Positions 55,036 through 63,826 of a stretch of DNA of 64,000 nucleotides are shown here, one piece after another. Position 1 is the stretch's first letter. Each line of letters opens with the position of its first letter. The notes under the pieces were generated by a model, which was given only the letters and a program-made list of their open reading frames with translations, did no database searches and was not told the origin of the DNA. A program made the translations under genes and the position numbers. Origin of the DNA: Prauserella_A oleivorans (lineage in GTDB: Bacteria; Actinomycetota; Actinomycetes; Mycobacteriales; Pseudonocardiaceae); contig NZ_JBHUNT010000001.1 in the NCBI RefSeq assembly GCF_042685745.1, positions 5,456,001 through 5,520,000 on the forward strand, written 5' to 3'.

Positions 55036-55798
55036 GCGCCGCCGACAGCTCGCGGTAGGCGTCCACAAGCGACGGCCCATACCAGGTCAGGTAGCGGCCG
55101 GACACGAGAACGTACGGCACGTCGGGAAAGAACTGCGGGCCGTCGTCGTCGGTGAACTCGTACGGTTCATCGGGCAGCACCAGCAGGTCGGCCTCGCCGG
55201 CCGCGAACCGGCTCCGCAGCTCGTCGAGCGGAGGGCGCGGGTAGCGGTCGGCGTGGTCGACGTAGGCGTTGCCGACGCCCAGGCGGTGCAGCACGTCCCC
55301 GCCGAACGTGTCCCGGCCGAGCACGACCCACGGCTTACGCCACACCGGCACCACCGCCCGCACGCGAGGTGGGCGCGTCACCCGCCAGAGTTCCTCCGCC
55401 TCCACCAGCCAGCCGGGAGCCTCGATGCCGAACGCACCGGTCAGCACGGCCCGCAGCGACCCGAGCGCGTCCGGAACGGTCGCCGGTGCGGCCATGACCC
55501 ACACGGGCACTCCGGCCTCCCGCAGCCGCCGCACGTCCTCGGGCCGGTTCTCCTCGGAGTTGGCGAGCACGAGGTCCGGCCGCAGATCGAGCACGGCGCC
55601 CACCTTCGGGTACTTGGACCCGCCGACCCGCGGCACGTCCAGCCCCGGCGGGTGCGTGCAGTAGTCCGTGGCGCCCGCGAGCACGCCCGGCACCGTGTGC
55701 TCGACCGCCTCGGTGAGCGCGGGCACGAGCGACACGACCCGCCGCGGCGGGCCCACCAGCGGAACGTCGGCGCCCAGATCGTCGGTCGGTGTCGTCAT
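55016..55798 (-). CDS. helical-backbone metal receptor (BtuF/FhuD-like), without signal peptide
   Basis: 260 residues. RRVVSLVPALTEAVEHT, DYCTHPPG, PRVGGSKYPKVGAVLDLRPDLVLANSEEN and the C-terminal WYGPSLVDA match the periplasmic-binding-protein-like (cobalamin/iron-complex receptor) fold. There is no signal sequence or lipobox and no permease or ATPase gene near, so it is probably a cytosolic member of the family, function unknown. Its ATG overlaps the DUF4326 stop (ATGA). Confidence 0.82.
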   Translation of the reverse strand: MTTPTDDLGADVPLVGPPRRVVSLVPALTEAVEHTVPGVLAGATDYCTHPPGLDVPRVGGSKYPKVGAVLDLRPDLVLANSEENRPEDVRRLREAGVPVWVMAAPATVPDALGSLRAVLTGAFGIEAPGWLVEAEELWRVTRPPRVRAVVPVWRKPWVVLGRDTFGGDVLHRLGVGNAYVDHADRYPRPPLDELRSRFAAGEADLLVLPDEPYEFTDDDGPQFFPDVPYVLVSGRYLTWYGPSLVDAYRELSAALTAAVP

Positions 55799-56175
55799 CG
55801 GCAGTACTCCAGCAGGACGTCGGCGTGACACGGTTGCGGGGCGCACCAGCAGCCGAGCGCGCGGCCGGACAGCTCGCCGGCCTGTAGTCGGCCCACCAGC
55901 TCGGGGCGCCCTTCGAGGTACTCACGATAGTGCCGGATCATGGCGTCGCGGTCGGTCTTGGCCTCCTTGACGAACGGGTTGGCGAAGTCGGACTCCGGCC
56001 AGGAGTGCCGGTTGCCGGAGTGTCCGACGTAGACGATGAGGTCGTGATCGACGAGCCAGGGCACCAGGTGTTTGTGCGGCCCCGACTTACGCACGTTCAC
56101 CACGACGCTCTCGCCCGCCCGCACCCGGTCGCACAGCTCGCGCTCGGTCGCGGTCCACCGGTCACGCTCGCTCAA
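55795..56175 (-). CDS. DUF4326 protein
   Basis: 126 residues. The C-terminal motif GCWCAPQPCHADVLLEYCR and the central DFANPFVKEAKTDRDAMIRHYREYL are characteristic of DUF4326 (closely spaced cysteines suggest metal binding). Starts with TTG at 56175, preceded by GGAAGG, and overlaps the 3' end of the RNB gene by 14 bp. Function unknown. Confidence 0.82.
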   Translation of the reverse strand: MSERDRWTATERELCDRVRAGESVVVNVRKSGPHKHLVPWLVDHDLIVYVGHSGNRHSWPESDFANPFVKEAKTDRDAMIRHYREYLEGRPELVGRLQAGELSGRALGCWCAPQPCHADVLLEYCR

Positions 56176-57607
56176 AGGACACCTTCCGCTTCGCCACGTC
56201 GACGGCCGTGAGCCGCACCGAGACCCGCCCGCTGTCGGGAAAGCCCGGCCCGGTGCACTTGCCGAGCACCGGCGGGTCCTCGAGGAACACCTCGGCCTTG
56301 CCCTCCTCCGCGCGCAGCACCACGGCGTCGAACGTCCGTCCGATGTGTTCGGCCAGCACCCACGCCTCCACCTGGTCGAGGCAGGCGCGTTCGACGCGCG
56401 CGGCCAGGTTGTCGGAGAGGCTCATCAGCTCGGGCAGGTCGGCGAGGGCGGCCCGCACCCAGCCGGGCACGGGCCGGTCGTGAGTCACGGCGAGACAGAT
56501 CTCGGTGGCGAACCGGTCGACGAGCCGCCGGATCGGCGCCGTGACATGCGCGTACGGGCGGCCGATGCCCGCGTGGCCGGCGAATTCCGGCACGTCCCCG
56601 TCGAATGACGTGTAGCCGGCGCCGCGCAGCAGCCGCGTCGTGCCCGCGTGCAGGGCCAGCGATGCCGGATGGCGCGGATCCAGCCCGGCCAGCAGTTCGG
56701 CCACGGAGGCCCTCGGCGGCCACTCGATGCCGAGCGCGTCGGCCGACCGGCGGAGCCAGTCGAGGGTGCCGTTGTCCGGCTCGGGCAGTGTGCGCAACAC
56801 ACCGATGCCCGCGTCGAGCATGATCGACGCCGCCGCCATCCCGGTGAGCAGCGAGATCTCCGCGTTCCACAGCTCGACGTCGTTGCGCGGCCTGCGGGCC
56901 AGCACCCAACCGCCGAGCGGGGCCTCGGTGATCTCCTGTTCCGGCAGCTGCAGTTCGACCGCGCCCCGCCGGACGGCGTGCTGTCGCCGCAACCTGCCGA
57001 GGTCGGGCAACGCGGTGATGGACGGGTGTGCCGTGCCCGCCGCGAGCGCGGCCGCCACGGTCTCGTAGTCGAACCGCTCGACCGAGCGCACGAGCGCCCG
57101 ACGGAGCCGGACCCCCGTCGGCTCGCCCATGGAGTCGGTGTCGATCGTCCAGAGCACCGCGGGGCGGACCGCGCCGGGAAGGAGGCTGGCCGCCCCTTCG
57201 CTCAGCTCGGCGGGGTGCAGTCCGAGGTTGCCGTCGGGCAGGTAGAGCGTCTGGCCGCGCCGCCTGGCCTCGGCGTCGATGGCACCCCCGGGACGGACGA
57301 AGGCGGCGAGGTCGGCGATGGCGTACTGCACCCGGAACCCGCCGCCCGCGCGGCGTTCGAGGAGCACGGCCTGGTCGAGATCCTTCGCGCCCGGCGGGTC
57401 GATGGTGACCAACGGCAGCGCGGTGGCGTCCTCGCGATCACCGTCGTCCGCCGGGTCGCCGGCCACGGCTTCCGCCTCCGCCAGCACGTCCGGGGGGAAC
57501 GATTCCGGCAGCTCGAATTCGGCACGCAGCGAGGCGAAGTCGCCGGCGCCGGGTGTACGGAGGACGACACCCACACCTGCACCATAACCCGGCACGGCGG
57601 TGGACAT
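56162..57607 (-). CDS. RNB-domain exoribonuclease (RNase II/R-like)
   Basis: 481 residues. The catalytic segment IDPPGAKDLDQAV gives three of the four Asp positions of RNase II (the last is Gln), followed by LYLPDGNLGLHPAELSEGAASLL and the C-terminal GRPYAHVTAPIRRLVDRFATEICLA. It degrades RNA 3'-to-5'. This shorter actinobacterial form lacks an obvious N-terminal cold-shock domain. ATG 57607 is used rather than the long upstream frame, which crosses the divergent ATPase gene. Adjacent genes downstream overlap, suggesting one transcript. Confidence 0.9.
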   Translation of the reverse strand: MSTAVPGYGAGVGVVLRTPGAGDFASLRAEFELPESFPPDVLAEAEAVAGDPADDGDREDATALPLVTIDPPGAKDLDQAVLLERRAGGGFRVQYAIADLAAFVRPGGAIDAEARRRGQTLYLPDGNLGLHPAELSEGAASLLPGAVRPAVLWTIDTDSMGEPTGVRLRRALVRSVERFDYETVAAALAAGTAHPSITALPDLGRLRRQHAVRRGAVELQLPEQEITEAPLGGWVLARRPRNDVELWNAEISLLTGMAAASIMLDAGIGVLRTLPEPDNGTLDWLRRSADALGIEWPPRASVAELLAGLDPRHPASLALHAGTTRLLRGAGYTSFDGDVPEFAGHAGIGRPYAHVTAPIRRLVDRFATEICLAVTHDRPVPGWVRAALADLPELMSLSDNLAARVERACLDQVEAWVLAEHIGRTFDAVVLRAEEGKAEVFLEDPPVLGKCTGPGFPDSGRVSVRLTAVDVAKRKVSFERA

Positions 57608-57688
57608 GACCTGATCGAGTACGGGTTGCCCGGGTGTACCTTGCGGTTCACAGATAATGAAAACCAATACCGACTTCGGGAGTTGACC

Positions 57689-58639
57689 GTGAAAGTCGCC
57701 TTCGTCGGCAAGGGCGGGAGTGGCAAGACGACGCTGAGCGGGCTGTTCACGTCGTATCTGGTGCACGAGGGCGCGCCCGTGCTGGCCATCGACGCCGACA
57801 TCAACCAGCACCTGGCCGTCGCGCTCGGCGCCTCCGAGGAGGAAGCCGCGGCGCTGCCCACCCTGGGCGAGCACCTGCCGCTCATCAAGGAGTACCTGCG
57901 CGGCGACAACCCTCGGATCCCCAGCGCCGAGGCCATGATCAAGACGACGCCGCCCGGCCGCGGGTCCCGGCTCATCACCCCACGCGAGGACAACCCGATC
58001 ACCGACGCCTGCGTCCGCGAGGTCGGCGGCGCCCGGCTGGCGGTGACCGGGCGGTTCACCGACGACGACCTGGGCGTCGCCTGCTACCACTCCAAGACCG
58101 GCGCCGCCGAGCTCCTGCTCAACCACCTCGTCGACGGACCCGGCGAATACGTGGTGGTCGACATGACGGCAGGCGCCGACGCGTTCGCCTCCGGCCTGTT
58201 CACACGGTTCGACGTGACGTTCCTCGTGTGCGAGCCGACCGTCCGCAGCGTCGGCGTCTACCGCCAGTACACCGAGTACGCGAAGGACTTCGGTATCCGG
58301 CTGGCCGTGGTGGGCAACAAGGTCACCGACGAGGAGGACGTGGACTTCCTGCGCGAGGAGGTCGGCGGCGCCCTGCTCGGCTGGCTCTCCAGCTCCGGCC
58401 ACGTGCGGGCCGCCGAACGCGGCCGGCCGCGCCCTATCTGCGAACTGGAGCCGCACAACCTCGGCACCCTGCGGACCATGCGGTCCACAGTGGACGCCAC
58501 CGAGCGGGACTGGCGGAAGTACCAGGCCCAGGCGGTGGAGTTCCACCTGCGCAACGCCCGTGCCTGGGCGGGATCGGAACTGGCCGAGCAGGTGGACCCG
58601 GACTTCGTCCCGGAACCGCCGGCCCTGGCACATCGCTGA
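57689..58639 (+). CDS. CooC-like SIMIBI-class ATPase
   Basis: 316 residues beginning KVAFVGKGGSGKTTLSGLF, a deviant Walker A with the signature Lys (KGGSGKT) of the MinD/CooC group, then VLAIDADINQHLAVALG (switch I with the CooC-like Asp), DMTAGADAFASGLFTRFD and VVGNKV. CooC proteins help insert nickel into CO dehydrogenase, but no CODH genes are in the window, so the partner is unknown. The GTG start follows an AT-rich block (gataatgaaaacc) that stands out from the surrounding DNA. Confidence 0.82.
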   Translation: MKVAFVGKGGSGKTTLSGLFTSYLVHEGAPVLAIDADINQHLAVALGASEEEAAALPTLGEHLPLIKEYLRGDNPRIPSAEAMIKTTPPGRGSRLITPREDNPITDACVREVGGARLAVTGRFTDDDLGVACYHSKTGAAELLLNHLVDGPGEYVVVDMTAGADAFASGLFTRFDVTFLVCEPTVRSVGVYRQYTEYAKDFGIRLAVVGNKVTDEEDVDFLREEVGGALLGWLSSSGHVRAAERGRPRPICELEPHNLGTLRTMRSTVDATERDWRKYQAQAVEFHLRNARAWAGSELAEQVDPDFVPEPPALAHR

Positions 58640-58770
58640 CGAAAGACACCTCTGCCCGCCGGCGCGGCCGTCGGCGCGGTGACGACAGACGGCGTGTTCC
58701 GGCCGGTCGTGCGGTGATGCGTCCCGGCAGCGCGGCCGCCCCCTTCACCCGGTGGGCGGCCGCGCGGCGG

Positions 58771-58989
58771 TCAGTCGTCGTAGTCCTCGCCGCGCCATTC
58801 GGCGTCGGCGCGATCGGCGGCCCGGGTGCGTTCGCGGGCGAGTTCGAGGGCACGGCGGGCGGTCGCCTCGTCGGGGTACGGCCCGAGCCGATCGATCGAA
58901 CGCGACAGCCGGCCGTGCTCGACCTCACCGGTCCGGGTGTTGTACCACCAGCCGGGCGCCGGGTTCGGATCTTTGCTGTGCTTCGCCAT
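58771..58989 (-). CDS. conserved small hypothetical protein
   Basis: 72 residues, MAKHSKDPNPAPGWWYNTRTGEVE then an acidic/basic helical C-terminus. The GWWYNTRTGEVE segment recurs in small actinomycete proteins of unknown function. Soluble, no membrane segment. ATG 58989 preferred to an upstream GTG. Confidence 0.7.
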   Translation of the reverse strand: MAKHSKDPNPAPGWWYNTRTGEVEHGRLSRSIDRLGPYPDEATARRALELARERTRAADRADAEWRGEDYDD

Positions 58990-59012
58990 ACCTCGAGCGT
59001 GGCACAGAGCGC

Positions 59013-60131
59013 TCACCTGCGATAGCGGTAAGGGATCTCGGTCGGCTCGTCACCCGTGGGCCCGAACGCGGTGCCGCCCTGCGCGGCTTCGCCCGGGAGC
59101 TCGTCGAACCAGCCCCGCTCCGCCGTCCGGGCAGGCTCCGGTGGCTGGGCGGCTTCGGGCTGAGCGCTCTGCGCCGCCGGTTCGCCGGACGTCCCAGGGT
59201 GCGCGGCTCCCTGCGATCCGGCGGCAGGCGTCGATCCGGAGGCCGGCTGCGCCCCCGGGGCAGGAGGTTCGGCAGCACGTGCGGCAGACGGCTGCGACTG
59301 GTCGCCACCCTGGCTCTCAGCGGACCCCTCCGGCTGCCGGGGCTCCGCCGACCACGCCGTACCGGGCTCGATCCGGACCGGGGTCGCCATCCGCTCGCCG
59401 GCCGAACCCGAGCCTCCCGAAGCAGGCGAGCCCGCCGGCTCACGCTCACCGGAGGCCGCTCCACCGGACTCCACGCCGCCCGGCCCGCTCACACCCGGAC
59501 CACTCGGCGACAGGGACGGCGCCGTCGGCGGCGGTGGCAGGGGCGGCGCGGCCGGAGGCGTGGACGACGCCGGCGCGCTGCGCCACACCGGCTGCGGCCC
59601 GATGTTCATCGGCGCCGGCCTGCCCTGCTGGGGCCCGGCGGCGGGCCGGGCCGCCTGCCGTTCGCGCACGATGGGGTCCAGGCACGACACGAGCACCGTC
59701 GTGTTCTCCGGGTCCTCGACCTTACGGCCGCTTCGCTCGCGGTACACCATCTCGCCGTCCGAGTCGATCTCCACGAGGTAGCCCGCCTCGGCAAGCTGCT
59801 CCTCGTCGAGGTCGGTGAGCCGCTCGGGACGCGAAGGCACCACCCGGTACGACGGCCACGACAGGCGGGCGTGCGTGTCGTGGAACTGGGCCAGCAGGTT
59901 CACCATCTGTTGCTGCCACGGCAACGGCATGCCCTCGGCGATGGCCCGGGGCAGGACGACGTAGCCCTCGTCGACTCCGGGCAGGCCGCCGCGGCGCAGG
60001 TAGTCGGCCAGCGGCGTGCTCGACGCAGGCGGCGCGCTCCTGGGCGCGGGCGGCGGACCGAACATCGCGAGCGGGTCCATCTCGAGTCCGGGCTGCCTGC
60101 CCTTCCCGCGTTTACCCCACTTCTTGCCCAC
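59013..60131 (-). CDS. uncharacterised protein of the T4SS-like cluster with disordered Pro/Ala/Ser tail
   Basis: 372 residues. Residues 1-135 contain a compact region (EGYVVLPRAIAEGMPLPWQQQMVNLLAQFHDTHARLSWPSYRVVPS) without membrane segments; the rest is Pro/Ala/Gly/Ser-rich and disordered. GTG start with a GGGAGAG ribosome-binding site. It lies directly after the C40 peptidase gene (18 bp gap) and closes the leftward cluster. No function is known. Confidence 0.7.
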   Translation of the reverse strand: MGKKWGKRGKGRQPGLEMDPLAMFGPPPAPRSAPPASSTPLADYLRRGGLPGVDEGYVVLPRAIAEGMPLPWQQQMVNLLAQFHDTHARLSWPSYRVVPSRPERLTDLDEEQLAEAGYLVEIDSDGEMVYRERSGRKVEDPENTTVLVSCLDPIVRERQAARPAAGPQQGRPAPMNIGPQPVWRSAPASSTPPAAPPLPPPPTAPSLSPSGPGVSGPGGVESGGAASGEREPAGSPASGGSGSAGERMATPVRIEPGTAWSAEPRQPEGSAESQGGDQSQPSAARAAEPPAPGAQPASGSTPAAGSQGAAHPGTSGEPAAQSAQPEAAQPPEPARTAERGWFDELPGEAAQGGTAFGPTGDEPTEIPYRYRR

Positions 60132-60149
60132 GACTCACTCTCCCTGCAC

Positions 60150-61142
60150 TCACACGCCTGGCCTGACCGCCTGCGGGACGAGCTCGGCCTCGTCCCACGA
60201 CACATCTCGAACATGCACCGGCACACCGGACTGCTGGGCCTCGACCATCTTCCCGTCACCCAGGTACATCGCCACGTGGTGGATCGTGCTCGGGTTGGAC
60301 GGGTCGTAGGCCCAGAACAACAGATCACCGGGTTGCGCCTGCTCCACCGGCAGCATCGCGCCCGCCTTGTACTGATCCCTGGACACGCGCGGCAGCGTGA
60401 TCCCGGCCGCCTCGTACGCCCGGAGCATCAGGCCCGAGCAGTCGTAGGAGTCCGGGCCGGTCGCGCCCCACACGTACGGCTTGCCGCGCTCCCCCAGCGC
60501 GAACTCGATCGCCCGGCTCGCGGCGGCGTTGCCGGGCAGCGCCGCGCCCGCGCCCTCGCCGCAGCCGGTGGCGTCCTCGACCTGGCCCATGTTCTCGACG
60601 AGGTGGACAGCCATCGGCTCCCAGCTGTGATAGCGATCCGGGAAGGCCGAGCGCTCGACGGCCTGTGCCGCGTCGCCCGGCCGCATATCCTGCCAGTCCG
60701 GGATCGCCTCCAGGACGTCGTAGAACTTGTTGACCTGGTACGGCGGGTTGGTGACCTGCGCGACCGTGCCCCAGCCCATCGACGGGCGCATCTGGAAGAT
60801 CCCGAGCGAGTCGCGGTCGCCGTAGGTAAGGTTGCGCAGCCGCGACTCCGTCATGCCCGCCTGGATGGCGATCTGCCACGCCCGCGGCGACAGGTCGCGC
60901 TCCTTGCCGATCTTGATGATCAGCGCGACGATCTGCCGCTGTTCCTCGTCGAGCTCGGCGGCGTCGGCGGCGCCTTTGTCCTGCTGGCCGAGCTGTGTGG
61001 GGCCGATCGCGGCGTCACAGCTCAGCGGCGTGACGCCCATCGCCTGCTGCCGCGAGCTGTCGATGATCGTGATCATGCCGACCGCCAGCACCACGGTCAG
61101 CACGGCCGCGGTGACGCACCCGAAGAGCAGTCCTGCCCGCAC
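60150..61142 (-). CDS. NlpC/P60 (C40) cell-wall hydrolase with lytic-transglycosylase-like N-terminal domain
   Basis: 330 residues. One N-terminal membrane helix (about 3-28), an SLT-like region (AWQIAIQAGMTESRLRNLTYGDRDSLGIFQMRPSMGWG with the family Glu), and a C-terminal NlpC/P60 domain with catalytic Cys in YDCSGLMLRAY and His in TIHHVAMYLG. This two-domain wall hydrolase is typical of Gram-positive conjugation systems (CwlT/TcpG type), where it opens peptidoglycan. It starts 2 bp after the TcpC-like gene. Confidence 0.88.
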   Translation of the reverse strand: MRAGLLFGCVTAAVLTVVLAVGMITIIDSSRQQAMGVTPLSCDAAIGPTQLGQQDKGAADAAELDEEQRQIVALIIKIGKERDLSPRAWQIAIQAGMTESRLRNLTYGDRDSLGIFQMRPSMGWGTVAQVTNPPYQVNKFYDVLEAIPDWQDMRPGDAAQAVERSAFPDRYHSWEPMAVHLVENMGQVEDATGCGEGAGAALPGNAAASRAIEFALGERGKPYVWGATGPDSYDCSGLMLRAYEAAGITLPRVSRDQYKAGAMLPVEQAQPGDLLFWAYDPSNPSTIHHVAMYLGDGKMVEAQQSGVPVHVRDVSWDEAELVPQAVRPGV

Positions 61143-61144
61143 GG

Positions 61145-61747
61145 CTACCCCGCCTGGTCGTAGTGGGCGACGCGCCAGCCCACGTCCGTGCTCACCACCG
61201 TGATCGTCAGGGTGGGGCCGTCCGTGGGCACCTCGACCTCGACGGAACTGGTGAACGACTGCGTGGCCCGCGGCGGTCCGGCGACGCGGGTCGCCGGGAT
61301 GTTCGCGAGGTTCACGCTGCGCATGACCGGCAGGTACTCCTCGGTGGTGTACGGGCGCATGCCCTCGAGCCACTGGTCGATGGTGATGCCCTGCGGGTGG
61401 TCGACCCACGCCGCCGCCCACTGCTCGGCGACCCGCAGGGCCTGCGGGTTGGGTGGCGCGCTCGTGGGCGAGGCCAGCGGCGCGGTGAGCCGGGTCGGGA
61501 GTGGACTCGTGCTCAGCGCGGCGTCGTCGCTGGTTCCCGTGGCGTTGCCGGTGGTGTCGGCGGCGGGCGTCTGCCTGTCCTGTCCGCCCTGGCCGTCCAA
61601 CAGCAGCCGGGGCACCACGATGCCGGCCGCGACGATCACGGCCACCACCACGATCAGCGTCCCGATCAGGTGCGACGGCGAGCGAAGCGGCCAGCCCCAC
61701 AGGCGGCGGTAGACGGCCGCGCGGCCGCGATTGGTGCGAATCGGCAT
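61145..61747 (-). CDS. TcpC/VirB8-like conjugation protein
   Basis: 200 residues: short basic cytoplasmic N-terminus, one membrane helix (about 27-48), a Thr/Ser/Pro linker, and a C-terminal domain (EQWAAAWVDHPQGITIDQWLEGMRPYTTEEYLPVM ... TLTITVVSTDVGWRVAHYDQ) with the VirB8/TcpC (NTF2-like) pattern. Such proteins form the periplasmic scaffold of type IV secretion. AAGGGG ribosome-binding site before ATG 61747. Tightly packed between its neighbours. Confidence 0.75.
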   Translation of the reverse strand: MPIRTNRGRAAVYRRLWGWPLRSPSHLIGTLIVVVAVIVAAGIVVPRLLLDGQGGQDRQTPAADTTGNATGTSDDAALSTSPLPTRLTAPLASPTSAPPNPQALRVAEQWAAAWVDHPQGITIDQWLEGMRPYTTEEYLPVMRSVNLANIPATRVAGPPRATQSFTSSVEVEVPTDGPTLTITVVSTDVGWRVAHYDQAG

Positions 61748-61756
61748 CGTGACCCC

Positions 61757-63826
61757 TTACCGCACCAGTTGGTCGGTCTCACGAGCGCCGTCACCACGCA
61801 CCTCGAGTCCGCGCGAGGGCCGGTAGAGCACGAACACCGGCTTGCCTGCCACGAGTTCCGGCTCCACCCGGCGCGGCTGCGGCGGGACGGCGGGCTGCGC
61901 TGCCGACGGTGCCGACGGCGCCGACTGTGCCGGCACGTAGGGCTGCTCGGCGCCCGCGGTCGAGGAGGTGATGCGGGACGGCACGACGAGCGGGTCGGCG
62001 TCGTCGGCGCGGTCCCAGCCGCGGTCGGTCACCGGGACGGTGTCCACCCGCCTGCTGGGTACGGAGATCGTGCGCTGCTCGCCGGGTCCGCGGCCGGGCG
62101 GGAACGCCGCGAAGGCCCCGGCCTGCGCACCGCCGGCGGCGGGCAGCGCGGGTCGGTCCGCGGCCGGACCGGCAACGCCCGGCCAATGCGCGGAAGGGTG
62201 CATACCACCGGCCACCGGCGCGTCGAGCCGCTGCGCGTTGGCGAACACCGTCGCCTCCGGCCGGAACCTCCTGCCCGCCGTCGCGCCGCCGTGCCCGCGG
62301 GTTCCGGCGCCGCCTTCGGCCTCGTCGGTGTCGCGGACGTTCCGCCAGAACTCGTCCTGCGGCGTCGGCTCGGTGGAATGCTTGCGGAACCGCGAGAACA
62401 GCCCGCCGCGGGGCGTCGGCACGGCCGAACCGACCATGCCGACCGACATCTCCACCATCTGCCACAGCCGCCTGGCCGGCCGTCCCACCAGGAACAGCAG
62501 GATCGTCACCAGGCCCGCCAGCACCATCTGCGTTAGCATCGACAACGACGTCCCCGTCGCGAAGATCGCCTGCAGAAGCAGCGCGTGCACGCCGGCAAGC
62601 ACCGACAGCACGATGAGGTTGAACGCGACCGCGCCGACCACCCGGCCGACCCGGCGCAGGATGTCGTGGTGCAGGATCGCCACCAGGCCGATCAACGGCG
62701 CGGTGAGCGTGAACAGCCGCACCAGGATCTGCGCCAGCAGCACGGCCGCCTTGGCGAAGAGCTGGAACAACGCGTAGGCCAGGCTCTGCAGCAGCGACAG
62801 GAATCCGGCGCCCGTGCGGCTGCCGTCCTCGCCGGTGAAGTAACCGCTGGCGGGGCCGAGCTGGTTGGCGATGCTCTTGAACTCTTCTTTCTTTCCGTTG
62901 ATGACGGCCTCGTCGGCGTCGTCACCGTTGCGCAGCTGTTCCCACGTGAACGCCTGCGCGTCCAGCAACCGCCTGCCGAACTGCTCGGCCTGCGGCGCAT
63001 CCGGCGAGCCGAACTCGCCGCGCAGCCAGTTCTCGTAGACCACCTTGGTGTGCAGGTCGGTCGGCAGCACGTGCCGGACGACCCGGTCCTCGGCCTCGTC
63101 GACGAACCCGGCCTGGATGTTCGTGGTCGTCTGGACGATGGCCCGATCGATCTCGTCGTAGTAGCGCAGCAGCGCCAGGGACGACGCCGCCAGCCACACG
63201 CCGCCGAGCGCGAACAACGCCCGCTTGCTGACGGTCGCGAGGTCACCGCGCCAGATGTTGCGGAACAGGAAGATGGCCAGCAGCAGCGCGACGAGCCCGA
63301 ACAGCTGCATGTAGACGTTGGTGTAGACGGCTTCCGCGCCGGAGGCCACGGCGTTGTAGATCGGGTTGAGCAGACCGCCCTCGAGCACCGTGTAGTGCAG
63401 CGAGTTGGTGGCGCCGACGATGTTCTTGCCGATGTTGAACAGCTGGTTGCCCGCCCACGTGTCCACGGTCGTGTTCGGGTCGGTCATCCCGAGCGCGCCG
63501 CTGTCGCAGTCGTAGACGTTCCAGACCATTCCGGCGTAGCCGTAGTCGAGGTAGGCGCTGCCGGCTTCGCCCTGGCCCGTGGTGGGGTCGAGCGCGCCGA
63601 CCATGCCCGACCCCGGACGTTCCGGGTTGGGCGCCTCGCACCCGTCGGCGAACGCGGGCGGCGCGGTGGCCACGGCCTGCAGGCCGAGCAACGCGATCGT
63701 GGCGATCAACGCCGGATACCGTTTCCGCGCGACGGCGGGCTCGCCCTGACCGCGCCGCCTGTTTCGCGCGCGGTGCCACATCCGGGCGCCCAGGAGCAGG
63801 GCGAGCAGCGTCAGCAGCGTGGTCAT
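61757..63826 (-). CDS. TrbL/VirB6-like polytopic membrane protein
   Basis: 689 residues: an N-terminal membrane helix and a second signal-like segment, a secreted loop with paired cysteines (DGCEAPNPERPG, YDCDSG), about six to eight membrane helices between residues 170 and 470, and a 220-residue disordered Pro/Ala-rich cytoplasmic tail. Layout matches TrbL/VirB6-type conjugation channel proteins of actinobacteria. The ATG overlaps the stop of the upstream gene (ATGA). Confidence 0.78.
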   Translation of the reverse strand: MTTLLTLLALLLGARMWHRARNRRRGQGEPAVARKRYPALIATIALLGLQAVATAPPAFADGCEAPNPERPGSGMVGALDPTTGQGEAGSAYLDYGYAGMVWNVYDCDSGALGMTDPNTTVDTWAGNQLFNIGKNIVGATNSLHYTVLEGGLLNPIYNAVASGAEAVYTNVYMQLFGLVALLLAIFLFRNIWRGDLATVSKRALFALGGVWLAASSLALLRYYDEIDRAIVQTTTNIQAGFVDEAEDRVVRHVLPTDLHTKVVYENWLRGEFGSPDAPQAEQFGRRLLDAQAFTWEQLRNGDDADEAVINGKKEEFKSIANQLGPASGYFTGEDGSRTGAGFLSLLQSLAYALFQLFAKAAVLLAQILVRLFTLTAPLIGLVAILHHDILRRVGRVVGAVAFNLIVLSVLAGVHALLLQAIFATGTSLSMLTQMVLAGLVTILLFLVGRPARRLWQMVEMSVGMVGSAVPTPRGGLFSRFRKHSTEPTPQDEFWRNVRDTDEAEGGAGTRGHGGATAGRRFRPEATVFANAQRLDAPVAGGMHPSAHWPGVAGPAADRPALPAAGGAQAGAFAAFPPGRGPGEQRTISVPSRRVDTVPVTDRGWDRADDADPLVVPSRITSSTAGAEQPYVPAQSAPSAPSAAQPAVPPQPRRVEPELVAGKPVFVLYRPSRGLEVRGDGARETDQLVR

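Noticed and set aside
57689..58639. Carbon monoxide dehydrogenase cluster
   Set aside because: Only the CooC-like ATPase is present; no catalytic CODH genes in the window.
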